A stretch of 64,000 nucleotides of DNA, from positions 44,765,676 through 44,829,675 of the forward strand of contig CM049311.1 in assembly GCA_026874595.1 (NCBI GenBank). Direction: 5' to 3'. Both the position numbers and the translations under genes were made by a program. The notes under the pieces were generated by a model. It made no database searches. It saw nothing but the letters and a program-made list of their open reading frames with translations, and was not told the origin of the DNA. This document shows positions 48,871 to 60,680 of the stretch, in pieces (positions within the stretch are counted from its first letter, which is position 1; every line of letters begins with the position of its first letter). The stretch is from Sipunculus nudus. Taxonomy: Eukaryota; Annelida; Sipuncula; Golfingiida; Sipunculidae.

Positions 48871-49805
48871 CGTACAACTGTTTTATTTCGGAAGGACGGA
48901 AGGACGGAAGGACGGAATGACGGACATGGGTAAAACTATATGCCCCGGCCACTTTGTGGCGGGGGCATAAAAATGTTAAAGCTAAGGACTGTTGTTACAT
49001 AATCCCATCACTAAGGCAAGCCCTCTCTCCACTGAGTTGAGCTTGATCAGGCTGTCTGCAGGTAATACCTCGGGGAGCCTTTTTCTCCTCCCCCCCCCCC
49101 CCCATTCTGTTGCCAGACCTGTACTATGAACTAGATGAATCTTATAGTTCAACATTTTTTTCAGCAACGAGCAGTAAGAACAGAGACCCCTTCCCCACAC
49201 ACCCCTTCAATAAAAAGGACTAATAAACAAGATGAATCTTATAATTTTAATGTTAAATATATTCTTTTTGTTGAGACTTGGACAATTTTGATTTTTTAAA
49301 GGAAAAAAATGTTCAGGAATTTAATCCTAATATTCAAATGTGATAAAATATTAGGATCAATGTAAGTGCTAAATGACAAGATTTAAGAAGTTATAAATAC
49401 TTGTAGCATTTCATTCGTATCTCTTAAAGTTGGCAGGGCCTAGGTGTGAATAACACTGGTATTAAAATTAGTAATATTGGTCAAACTTTGTGGGATTAAT
49501 TTTTAACTCATATAGCCATATGATTAACTTTTGAAAACTTAATTACCTTCACACATTATTTGTTTATGAAATGTTACTTTCTTATAAATCTTACCGTAGG
49601 CCCATTTTTCCCCCTTGTTGCATCACTGAATGGTTTAGCTCATGTCAATTTTTCTATAATTTACAGAGTTTCATTTTAGCAGGGCCATTTTCTCATAGCT
49701 TTTCAAATGATAATATTCATGAAAAACCAAAAGAAATAAAAATATTTTGTAGTTAATAATATTTTCCAAAATTCAGCTGAGCGATGTGATCCATGGGTCC
49801 ATTGT

Positions 49806-50066
49806 TTCATCATAAAATTGTGATGAAAAAATTCATAAGCCCAGGGGGAATATGATAATAAAAGAATTGTTTTGCTAAACAGGTAAAGGCACATCATAAC
49901 AATATATAATGCCAAAATTGTTGTCAAAATTCATAAAAGTGCTGGTCAGTAGAGATAATCCATTTCTTTAAAATAAATTATACATCAAATATATTGTAGA
50001 TTACTTATATTCTGTACAGAAATTCTACATTCCAGTCAACCCATAATTGCTGATCAGCATTCATGA

Positions 50067-50119
<53 letters not shown>

Positions 50120-50650
50120 CCTTGTTATCAGTAAATATATCAACGCTGAACAGCCCAGAATATTAAAACTTTTTTTTTTAATAATTTACTTTTTTCAGGT
50201 AAAAAATGATGCTGATCAGCGCATTCTGATAAGGTCATTCTGATAGGGAATTATATTTATTTTTATTTTCCCTCCTCCTCCCCAACACTTTTTTTTCGTC
50301 TGAGAAACTATTTTTAAATATCTAAGGCCTAATTACACTTTGTTAAGGACAGCCTCTTTGCAACAAGTTAACAGTAACTGTCTGCTTAGAAACACATATC
50401 TTTTGATAAACCAATAAACCAAAATTATAAACTGACTTGACTATATGCCTGATGTATAGTTGCAAGATGAAACACAGAAACTGCTCACAAACACAGATAT
50501 AAGACATACAACCCCAGCCCAAACTATAATCTGAGTTATTTATAAATCTAAAGCTGTGTTATTTGTGTTATATTGACCTTTAAAGAGTTAAATAAGATCA
50601 ATTATTGTAGTATGATGTGGTAGATATATACTAGATACTAGATGAGATAT

Positions 50651-50684
<34 letters not shown>

Positions 50685-50689
50685 TTATA

Positions 50690-50741
<52 letters not shown>

Positions 50742-51512
50742 TATATATATATATAGTTGTCCATGACAAGCCAGCACGTGTGAATGACAATACACTAACT
50801 GATTTTTGTTATTTGTTTTCAGAAGACTGTCCACAAAGCTTTAAATGAGAAATGATTAAAAAAAATGAATCATATCATCCATATGTATCTGAATAGGCTG
50901 ACCGATACCCAGCCCTAGGAAAGACACAAATCTTTCCCGGCCAATAAGCCTAAGATATTTTTTAAACCTTATATTAACTTCAATAGTGCTATTATACATC
51001 CTAATCAAAAGAATCTAGTGATGGAAGTTTGTTTATAATAAAGACAAAGAGATTTTTATATGACCTAGTGTGATAAAATTTAATTTGCCAGTATTTCTCA
51101 GTAAAAAGTGGCATTTCCCAGGATCCTTATGGTAATCTTTTTGTTACTGTTATATTTTAAGTTTAATTTTGTTGTGTCTAAGAATGAAATGTTTTAACTG
51201 TGTGTAACTATGAAACTGTGATCCTCCTTTATGCTGAGGTACAATATATTTCACTCAATATATTTCATGCCAGTGAATTTTGAAGTTAATATTACCCAAA
51301 ACTCGTGTACAATATTTGGTCTCTGTGCCCTGAATTAGAAAGGTTTAGAATGAGGTCATTGATATCGCCAGAATTAAATAAACTTATCATATTGCGCATG
51401 CTGAGAGCTGGAACAGAGTAAGCCCATCAAACATACTATGACATGTCAGTGACAAAGAGATGCTAAAGAAGGTAAGGCAATATCAATATTGTCAACGACA
51501 GACAGTAATTAA
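49806..51512. other. Intron sequence with two (TA)n microsatellites
   Basis: (TA)n at about 50071-50115 and 50647-50755. Remaining sequence has no recognised repeat or exon. Confidence 0.5.
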
Positions 51513-54145
51513 ACAAGGGACCTATGGGTCACGGCGCTCAGCTGTTATATATGATAAAAAAATATGATTTAGATATGATTCACGTGCTGGTTTTGTGTGG
51601 TAATAAATATAAGCTGTATTATGAGTTGTTGTTGTTTAGCTTATGTATGATTTTGATAGTATCTCTGGAGACAGGGAAGAGGATTGATTTCATTTATTTT
51701 ATTAACAAATGGAGTACTATTGTCGCACAGATTTTGACTTGGCCATATAACTTATAAGCAGAACATATAATATAAGAGTTTAACTATTAATTAAAAAAAT
51801 TACAAATATTGTCCCAAATATAATTTTTATTAAAAATAATAAGAGAACCTTATGATTTTTTAAAATGAAATATAACTGAAATGATTATTAAAATAATATT
51901 AAAGAATATATTCATGAATGCATTAATGAATACATTTGGAAAGTATTTGCACTGGTATTCATATACTTTCATTTTTACCTGAATTCCCGTTCTGTATGCA
52001 AGAAATTTTATAATGGAGTACATATTCATATTCGTATTTAAATACAACTGCAAATTATTCGCACCATGTCGGGTATTTATTCAGTTTTCACCGAACAATG
52101 ATGTTGAGTATCCAGAATATACAAAATTAACACATTTAAATAATGATCATAAATAAGTACCTGGTTTTATGGCTTTTATTTATATTTAAAAAAATAAATG
52201 TAATATATTCATTTTGGATAAATTTCACATCGATGTACACACTAGACACAGTAGGAATCTAGATTAATATTATCAACTGCATCTTTGTCCATCATTACTT
52301 TCCTTCATATGATCCCCAATCATTAGTAATAAATAATATGATTTACTTTTTTATCATTAAAATTGAACTGAAAAGTACCATAGGTGACTGCATGGTGTTA
52401 TTTGGAATACATGACATTCTGTCGATCGATACAAGATTCTTATATCATCAGTAACTGCAAGTTAATTTCCTGTTATTATAAACTAACAAATTCCTTTTCT
52501 ATTTTTCTTTAATTTGTTATTAAAAACTAATAAAAAATTATTAATTTATTGTTTATTGTTATGTTGTTGGTTAAAACTACTAGATGAGTTGGGTTGGACA
52601 CCTAGATCAACTGTGGCTGGCCATTATATAATAAGCTGCCTGGAGCCCAAGTTTATGCCTCCCCTCAAGCATGCATAATTTGCTGAAAGTTCAACAAGGT
52701 CAACATACAGGTGACTCAAGAGGGGCTGGAGAGGGCCAAGGTCTGACATGGTCTCATAGAAACATTTACAAAAGCTACAATTTTTTGCCAATTTCTTTCA
52801 GCTTTCTAAACTAAAAAGCTGAAATCCTTATGTGTGCATGACATGAAAATTATATCAACAGTGCTCACAGGAAACAAACGTGCCATGGTCAGAGTTGAGC
52901 AAAATTTAAGGTACTAATTTTATATTTATACTAATAACTTATAAAATTGGAAAAATTCAGGACTAATTTTAGGTATTTAATTGAATCTTGATTAAATAAT
53001 GTTACATCCCTGACAAAAAAATCTCTAGCTTCAGCAATCTCCTTGTTAAGGGAGTAAATATATTTCTTGATTTTTTTACAAAGTGCATTATGTTTTGGCC
53101 CATAACTTAAAACAATTACGCAATACTGACATCATTTCTGGCATGTGCATAGAGAATGTATAGAAAAATATGTATATTATATATGATTAAAGTCAGATCA
53201 GTTGTTTTGATATTAGGCAGTCTTGAAGTGTAAAAATGGGTTTTAAATGGAAAAATGAAGTTTTTCATTAATATCTCGAAGGTATTAAGTCCAAGTGACC
53301 AAATTCTTGGCATGGTAGGGGATTTTGGAGACATCTAATTTTATGCCAAATTTAAGGAACTGAGAGCTGAAGCTGGGGAGCTGAGCTCTTGCAAACTGCA
53401 TAACACTAGCTTTATGTAAACTTATGTTACATGGTGTTTGAAAACTCGAATAAAATCTACAGTTTTTGATCAACTAGTTTCAAATTTTTGGTGTTAACAG
53501 ACAAAGTGCTACCAAAAACATGCTGTGAAAATTAAATCCACAGTACTTACAGGAAAAAAACGTGCCATGGTCAAAGTTGGGCTAAATTTAAGGTACCAAT
53601 TTTTTATTTTTGTTAATATTTTAAAAAATTTAAAAGATTTTGATCTAATTTTGGGTATACAATTTAATTTTGATTAATTAAAGTTATATTACTGGAAAAA
53701 AAGTCCATAGCTTTAACATGTTTTGTGTTAAGTGATCAAATATCTTTCCTGATTTTTTACAAAATGAAGTATGTTTGGGCCCATAACTTTTTTAAATTAT
53801 ATAATACAGACATAATTTCTGGCATGTACATAGGAACTATATAGAGGAATATTTATGGTAAATATGAGGAAAAACAGATGAGTCGTTTTGATATTAGGCA
53901 GTCCTGAAGTGTGAAAATAGGTTTTTAATAAAAAATTGAGGTTTTTCCTTAATTTCTCAAAGGAACGAAGTCGCAAAGACCCAGTTTTCGGCTTGGTAGG
54001 AGATCTTGGGGACATCTAACATTATGCCGAATTTTGGATTCCTAGGTCTTACGGTTTCAAAACGTGCCACATCTACGGACGGACGGACGGACGACGGACA
54101 ATGGACCACGACTATAGCTCAGATGACTTATAGTCAGCTGAGCTA
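51513..54145 (+). mobile_element. Uninterrupted family-a element (2.63 kb), reference copy
   Basis: Starts ACAAGGGACCTATGGGTCAC then GGCGCTCAGCTG; ends with an ACGG microsatellite (54076-54097) and a tail hairpin (54115-54145). The body order defines the family: TTCATGAATGCATTAATGAA near-palindrome (51910), 'cctggttttatggc' (52160), 'ctagatgagttggg' (52580), several diverged copies of 'ggtcaaagttgggcaaaatttaaggta' (52888, 53571) and 'ggcagtcttgaagtgt' (53215, 53898). No conserved long ORF, so non-autonomous. Confidence 0.85.
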
Positions 54146-54789
54146 AAAATTGTAAATAGCTGTTGAAATAAAAGTGCTTGTAATTCTAGTTTATGCCTTG
54201 TCAGCTACATAACGCCTAATCTGTCAGAAATTTTGCAGCAGCAAATGCCGTGACACTTGCATTTCATAAAGATTATAGGATACATGTATCCAAGATTTTA
54301 TGTGATATGATATATAATATGAAATGACAATATTATAACATATACTAAAACTGACAATTCAAAGAGTTTGCTTTATTTTAGCTGAGCTGACTTTCAGTCA
54401 TACTGAAGACTTTCAGTCATACTGAATTAAAGTGATAGGGCTTTGTCAATCATCCTTCCATCTTGCCAGCCGTCTGTCACTGCCACAAATCATAGTCAGT
54501 GTTGCAAGCATGGTTTTCTGCATATTAATTGTTCAAGGTAACACATATCTTATAATTACAGCTTAAACTTCACGGTTAATAGGCCTATATTTGTGTCATT
54601 TGTTCACACCTTGCATGCCTGTAGTTTGACTGAGTAAACCTGATTATGGATCTTAAGTTTATCAAAATTTGAAGGAGATGTATTATATTACAGTATAAAT
54701 ATCATTAATTTGGCACACATGATCCTGTAAATTCATATTTAATATTTGGACATTTTTTTTCTTTTGCAACGTGATTATTATATATAAAA

Positions 54790-54820
<31 letters not shown>

Positions 54821-55166
54821 AATTAATTTATGAGGCCCCCCCTACACACACGCACATACAGAATACACTCCCTCCGTTTTAAAATGCTCCAAAGCACAGG
54901 CAAGTTGAAACTGAACCTTGTGCAGTTTGACTCCTTCTGCAGTTATACATACACACATTGGCCAGTGGCTCTGTGCCTACTGGCCTGCAAGCAGAAGCAC
55001 CCAGAGCTAACAGTATATAGGTCACTGGTCAGTGTCCCAAGCAGCCAGAGAAGTAGTTCCCTCTGTGTGCCAGGTTATCCACTGTGACAAATGACCAAGA
55101 AGGGCCCCCCTGAGTAGCTGATGACATACACAATCTCGCAAACCCCCTACGCTTCTGTCCCCACAG
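54146..55166. other. Intron sequence with a reversed tail remnant and TA tract
   Basis: 54377-54410 resembles a reversed family-a tail ('tttagctgagctgactttcagtca'). (TA)n at about 54794-54822. An 85-codon ORF at 54830-55087 has no recognised family and no splice or conservation support. Confidence 0.45.
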
Positions 55167-55878
55167 CTACAGCGTGTGTGTAGCGTCATGAGTACGTACC
55201 TAAATCGATGGACGTCTTAAAACTGCGGTCAGCTCTTACCTGGTTAAATGTATCGCATATTATGCAAATTAAATTATCAAGCATTACATTAATAAGATAA
55301 GGATACCCGTCTGTTAGTCATTCGCATTATTTTAAAGGACTTGGACACCTTTCTCTCACGCGGGACGATATTAACGTGGAGATTTTATCATTCACAGCTG
55401 ACATGTATTAACAATTGCTGTGCATTTATTACATAATATATGCAATTAATTTACATAACGTTCACCTATTTTACATGTATATTTGGAATAAAAAAACTTA
55501 TAAAATAACCATTCTTTGTTCTCGATTCGTTACAGTGATTGTATATTATTGACTCGTCACTCGAAATGTCATCATGGGTTGTCTCAAACATGTACGTCTG
55601 TACATTTTAGCTCCCCGGTATCCTTGTATCTTTACCTGCATGAATGATCACTAAAGTTGTCGTAGCTTGAAGAGTCAAAATCGACTGTTGAATCCGTGAT
55701 GGATTCGAAACTTTCAGAAAGGACATCGTTACAAAAACCAGTGGACATTGTGTATACACAGGGTGACTGCCGTAGTAAGCCTGCAGTTCCTGAGCAGTTC
55801 ACCAGCGGTATGTCACTTTAATCGGGGTAAGATGCACTCTACACAAATGGGGTATATTTCGCTGGTCATGTCCTTTAA
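55167..55878 (-). mobile_element. 0.71-kb member of the family at 36167-38828, opposite orientation
   Basis: Left end CTACAGCGTGTGTGTAGC (55167) and right end CGCTGGTCATGTCCTTTAA (55860-55878), both shared in reverse with the larger copy. Internal sequence does not match the larger copy by eye. An exon-like minus-strand ORF at about 55638-55751 begins MSTGFCNDVL and ends before a GTAAAG donor; it may be a transposase leader exon remnant. Confidence 0.6.
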
Positions 55879-57058
55879 CTCACTGACAGATCTTATCACT
55901 AAAGCCTAGTGAAGTCCATATAGTGAATCCCGGATATTTGCATATAAGGGCTTTACAAGGCCCTTTGAGGACCAGATGATTCCCTGCAATTGCATATGAG
56001 GCAGTCAAGCCTAAAGTGAATGGCATCATTGCTTTGAGAACCCCAACAGCAGTCCTAAATATGCAACAGACAGCTCAACCCGCTTGGTAACATTTGCAGA
56101 GACATCCTGTATTCAGGTACTCCATACACGGACCTTGGTGTCCTATGATATTTCTCTGGTCCATAGGCCAAAAGTAAGTGCATTGTAAATACTACCCCAA
56201 CAATTTTGTAACGATAGTCCCTCTGCTGAGCTGACAGGAGCAGCTAGCAGCATCTGTATGAACCCTTGTATTGGTTCCCAAAGCAACAGCAAATCGTCAT
56301 GATCATTTCAACCATTGGGTACATGTAATACATTTCGACTGCCTTCAGCGTGTGTACACCTAAATATCTCATGCTTACTGGCTGAGTTGTTACTTTTGTT
56401 TGAACAGGCCCACAATGGTCTTATAAATTGTAACACTGAGGCTGAGAGTTATAGTGTTGAAAGTCTCGCCAAACTAAACATAGGCGAAGGCTCAATAATA
56501 TTAAGACTGATTAAATGGGAATATAAATAGCCAACTTGAAGCCCGCTAACAGGCAATGACTGAATGAACCATGTTGGTTTTGAAATTATTCTTGGAAAGA
56601 CCACCAATTGCTGCTGATTTCACTGGAAAAATACTTAGTTCAGCGAGACTGTGATGTGTTGTGCTAGTTCAGCGAGACGGTGATGTGTGGTCCTGACAGT
56701 CCCACAAAGTTTACCAGTCGATGAAATAGTAGGCAAGAGAGCTGTACTTCAGTTATATAATTTGCCACTAGGTGACAGTACCTGTTCTAAGCTTTGCGGC
56801 ACATCAAAGTAAGTTTGATGGATCTGTTAGTGGGAGGAATTATGTTTTAACCATGGTAATAGTAAGGATTAGATATGTAGACACTTAGCCTTAGAAAATG
56901 TATGAAACACTATTTTTGAGAGGTAAAGAAAGTAATATAGACTGTGGTTGGTTGCTTTGATTGAAGTAATCGATAAGAGGGCATGTTGCCAGTCGTATGT
57001 TGTGTTCTGACCAAGTACTTTCTGACGTTGAAACTGAAGCATCTGAGGCCAAAAAAAA
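55879..57058. other. Apparently unique intron sequence
   Basis: Contains a local duplication at 56638-56698 ('agttcagcgagac.gtgatgtgt' twice). 56860-57050 resembles 8800-8900 and 15540-15690 ('aaagaggtaa...ggttggtt'). No exon recognised. Confidence 0.45.
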
Positions 57059-58961
57059 CTAGAAATTTCTGCCAATGGAGATGCTGCAGTATCCCCAGAC
57101 AAATAAAGCATAACCTTTTTTCTAAAATAGGCCCCTTCTTCTGAAGTATACATTGACACATGACATTGACAAGGTCACAAATGTTTGAACTTGTCTGACA
57201 GCTTGGTGGAGATTCTTGTGTTAAATTTGAAGGAATCAGATGCCGTACTTCAAAATTAAGGGGTTGACCAAAATGCTGTTTCCAAAGATTTGAGAACAGG
57301 TGGCTCCCATTGACCTTTGACCTTATGACCCCAATATTGACAGGAATCTTTGCCCATTGGCAGGTGTTACAGGTGCTCTTTTAATTATGTGACACGGGAG
57401 TAACTCCTGTGGTGGCACTCGTGTCTGGCCCCGTATTACATTCTATGTTTAATCCGTACTGGTTGAACTCTCGTTATCATGTTTAGCCTTGAACTTTCAC
57501 GCCTGGTCGTGGGTCACGTGATGAGCCTGGTATGTGGAGATACACAGCGCTGTTTTTCTAGAGAATTCCTGAAATGCTTGTTGTGCAAGATCTTACAGAC
57601 TGTTCGAGAAGTGGAAAATTCTCGGCTTGGGGTGTGAAGGTATATAAAGGGGGCAGAGAGAGAGCAAAGAAGATTCCAGTGGACTCAGAAGCATGTGTCA
57701 GATTCTAGGACCTTATCCGACTAATGCGGCAATTAAAGATTTTCATAGACTTTCTCCTGAATTTTATGCATTTGGACTTCAGTTTACTTTCTATGTTGTT
57801 GCAAGAACTTTCCACTGGACTGTCATTCTCCGAGAGTTTACATTTAAGGACTTATCGTTGTGATGGTGTTGGTATCCAGGTACTGTGCACATTGATTAAT
57901 TTTCTATATGATTGTACTGACTTGTTGCTATACCACTGTTTTACTGTAGAATTGTATTGAATTAGGGTATTGTAATGTTAGGGTTGTTTTAAGAATAAAT
58001 TATAGTTATTTGTTAACAAAAAACCACTGACTTCTTTATTCATTCATTGAGATATTTATGATTTAGTGTAATTTTCACCATATATGGCAATATTCAAGGT
58101 CAAGGTCATTCTCATAGGAAAGGTCATGACCCCAATTTAAATATATATCATCTCATAACCCATGTCTATGTATATGCACAACATGAAAGAAATCTGTCCA
58201 TTAGTTTTTGACTTATAATGTTCACAGTACTGTGAAATGGCAATGAAAGGGGTATTAAATGGCACGAAAACAAGAAAATGATAACAGATGGTGCCACCAG
58301 TTTCCGTTACACGACAACACTATCTAAGAACTTCATTCAAGTTGATTTTTGGATCAATTCGTGCAAGATTTCATGAGATATATAAGAATTTGTGTGATTT
58401 TCCCCTAAATTGGACCTATTCAAGGTCAAGGTCACTCCCCTAGTAAAGGTCATGACCCCAATTTTAATATACATCATACCATAACCCATGTCTATGTATA
58501 TGCATTATATGAAAGAAATCCGTCCATTAGTTTTTTTCTTATAAAGCACAAAGTACTGTTAAGTGGCAATGATAGGGGTATTAAATGGCACGAAAACAAT
58601 AAAAGAATTACAGGTGGCGCCACCAGTTTATGGTACATGGCAACACTGTCTAAGATCTTTGGTCAAGTTGATTTTTGGATCAATCCATGCAAGATTTCTT
58701 GAGATATTTAAGAACGTGTGATTTTCCCCAAAAATGGACCTGTTCAATGTCAAGGTCACTCTCATAGTGAAGGTCATGACCCCATTTTAGATAGGCTTCA
58801 TCCTCTCATCCATATCTATGCATGTGTCAAGTTTGGTAAAGATCCGTAAAATATTTTTTGAGTTATTGCGTCCAAACAAAATCTCTGCGGCGGTGGCTGG
58901 GCGGCAGTGACAACACAACCTTGCCTAAACCATAGTATCTCCAGACTTTGTCTGGGGATAC
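57059..58961 (+). mobile_element. Family-f hairpin element carrying a probable solo LTR
   Basis: Starts CTAGAAATTTCTGCCAATGG with AGTATCCCCAGAC soon after (57090-57102), and ends in a hairpin at 58935-58961 (GTATCTCCAGAC, loop TTT, GTCTGGGGATAC). Interior 58046-58900 has two units matching 27110-27660 and 31260-31800, with GGTGGCGCCACC at 58615. Confidence 0.75.
57388..58044 (+). mobile_element. Probable solo LTR of a retrotransposon
   Basis: Begins TGTGACACGGGAGTAACTCC, has a TATA box (TATATAAAGG, 57641), a downstream purine-rich leader and a polyadenylation signal AATAAA (57994), and ends near ...TTCTTTATTCATTCA. The sequence is foreign to the surrounding family-f element, whose repeat resumes at 'cattgagatattta' (58045). 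No gag/pol, and no target duplication could be confirmed, so the exact ends are uncertain. An ORF at 57724-57960 is not credible as a gene. Confidence 0.5.
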
Positions 58962-59939
58962 AATAATACTGCATATCTGTATATATTTATTTAATTCATT
59001 GTTAATTTTATAAAATGTAAAATAAAAATTTTTAACAGGCTTATATTTATTAACAAACTTTTCTGAGTAAGTCGTAAACCAAGGCCATTTTCTCGCCATT
59101 ACTGATGAAAGATTGATATGGATTCACCAAATTATTCACTTTAACTGTTGTGCCTAAATTTGAGCAGGGCTGCAATATTGGTAAATCTTTATTTCAAGAT
59201 ATTTCTGGAACATATCCTTTCTTTTAAAATAACTGTAAAACAAAATATAACCAAAGACCAAAAGTTCTTAGGCAAATAATCCCAAGTTCACATTCAGATA
59301 CTTCTTCGTTCATGATATTGTCAATAGGTGGCTCTCAAAGGTCGTAACCTCACCAGCTAGTTCCTTAATCATATAATATGGCACATTTTGCCAGCAGACG
59401 GTTCAGGCACCAGTGTGCATATTTTATGATCAGCAAGACCCTGGGAGTATGTGTACAGGCTGTGTGAACACAGACGCGAGATTCATTAATTCAAAGGTTT
59501 TTTCAAGGTTGTTAAATGACCGACGTTGTATAGAGTCTAAATAAAAGTTTGTAATCATAAAGAGTACCGTTGGCTTATAAAATGCTTTGATGTCCCATTG
59601 AAGTTTAATTGGCCAAATTTATGGCGCAAGGTACCCCAAGGCCTGCCAGTTTTGTAATCATTTTATAAGGCATGTTTTGCCTGTAGGCTGTTCGGACACC
59701 ATTTTGCATATATTATGATCAGCAGGACTCGAGTGTTCAGGCAGTATGATCACCAACACGGGTGTCGTTTATTTAAAGGTATTGTTGTTAAATGACCGAC
59801 GATATATTTAGTCTAAATACAAGGCCTACAGGCCTAATGCGAACCTGTGCATTGGGAAATACACCAGGTATAATGCTTCAATGCTGGACCATTACTTTTC
59901 ATGTATATGAACAATGCAAGTACTAAACATTTTGAATAA
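58962..59939. repeat. Unique intron with a diverged tandem duplication
   Basis: 59340-59545 and 59630-59820 share 'gtaatcat..tata..ggca..ttttgcc', 'catat.ttatgatcagca', 'gttgttaaatgaccgacg' and 'agtctaaata'. Remaining sequence has no recognised feature. Confidence 0.6.
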
Positions 59940-60320
59940 GAAAAAATTACACAAACATCACTGTGGAAATTCTGGCATGGGTGCACACAACACAAAAACG
60001 ATTGTAGCTGGCACCACCAGTCTTGTATACTTCGAAGCTATCAGAGATATACACATATGCGAATTTTCAGACTGATATATCAAACCACTTGAGAAATTAG
60101 CAGGGACACACACTGTGTAAAAATTATTGTAGGTGGCACCACCAGTTGTGTATACGACAAAGCTATTCGATATATATAAATATGCCCAATTTCAGGCTGA
60201 TATATCAAATTCCTCTGTAGAAAATAAGCAGGCACATACACTGTGCAAAAATCAATGTACATGGCACCACCTGTCTTGTAAATGAGAATACCATCAAAGA
60301 TGCATAGACAGGTGAAAATA
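59940..60320. repeat. Tandem units of the repeat also at 34861
   Basis: Three units of about 125 bp with 'ggcaccaccagt.ttgtatac', 'tatgc..atttcaggctgatatatcaaa' and 'agcaggcacacactgtg'. Confidence 0.75.
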
Positions 60321-60369
60321 TCAGTCCAATACATCAAACATCCCCAGAGTTTGATGCACTGGGCTGACA

Positions 60370-60680
60370 AGGCCGAGTGTCCTGTGACAAATTGCTGCCT
60401 CAAGCTACTGCACTGAGTGAACTCTTGACCTGCACCTGGCTAGACTGAGTGAACTTTTGACCTGCACCTGGCTGCACTAAGTGAGCTCTTGACCTGTTGC
60501 ATAATCTGACACAGTTGGCAGTCTGCCAAAGCTATAAATAGATTCAGGCTGAACTTTGGTGCCAAATATGATGCAGTGAGTAGTCTGCCAAAGCTAATAA
60601 ATTGAATGAAGCTACTGCACTGAGTGAACTCTTGACCTCTACCTGGCTGCACTTCTTCCAATCCTGGCACTGTGCCAAAA
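60370..60680. repeat. Short degenerate repeat of about 35 bp
   Basis: CTGCACTGAGTGAACTCTTG followed by ACCTGCACCTGG occurs near 60407, 60444 (changed), 60472 (changed) and 60613. 'gtctgccaaagcta' occurs at 60521 and 60582. Confidence 0.7.

Larger units (their letters stand above)
46546..48969 (+). mobile_element. Family-c hairpin element
   Basis: Starts CTAGATGTGTCGGTACGACA; GTGTCGGTACGACAC is a near-perfect palindrome, followed by ATGCCCCCGCC, a copy of the 3' hairpin arm. Ends in a hairpin at 48939-48969 (TATGCCCC-g-GCCAC, loop TTT, GTGGC-GGGGGCATA), preceded by GGAAGGAC repeats (48890-48925). The interior is a 180-bp tandem array, interrupted by a family-e element. Confidence 0.85.
42983..49805 (-). 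mobile_element. Inverted family-a element hosting two large insertions
   Basis: Reverse 3' tail at 42983-43015 and reverse microsatellite at 43030-43060, and reverse 5' end CCATGGGTCCATTGT ending at 49805. Host sequence is 42983-43092, 46237-46545 and 48970-49805. The join across 43092/46237 reads through the reverse of 'gccgaattttggattcctagg', and the join across 46545/48970 reads through the reverse of 'gctttaacat...gtgatcaaatat'. Contains a C tract at about 49091-49104. Confidence 0.7.

Noticed and set aside
53797-54015. 72-codon minus-strand ORF that recurs at 6891, 16304, 22788, 32794 and 45862
   Set aside because: Recurs because it lies in the family-a body; copies carry frame-neutral noise, stops and indels, and no start-context or domain evidence supports a protein.
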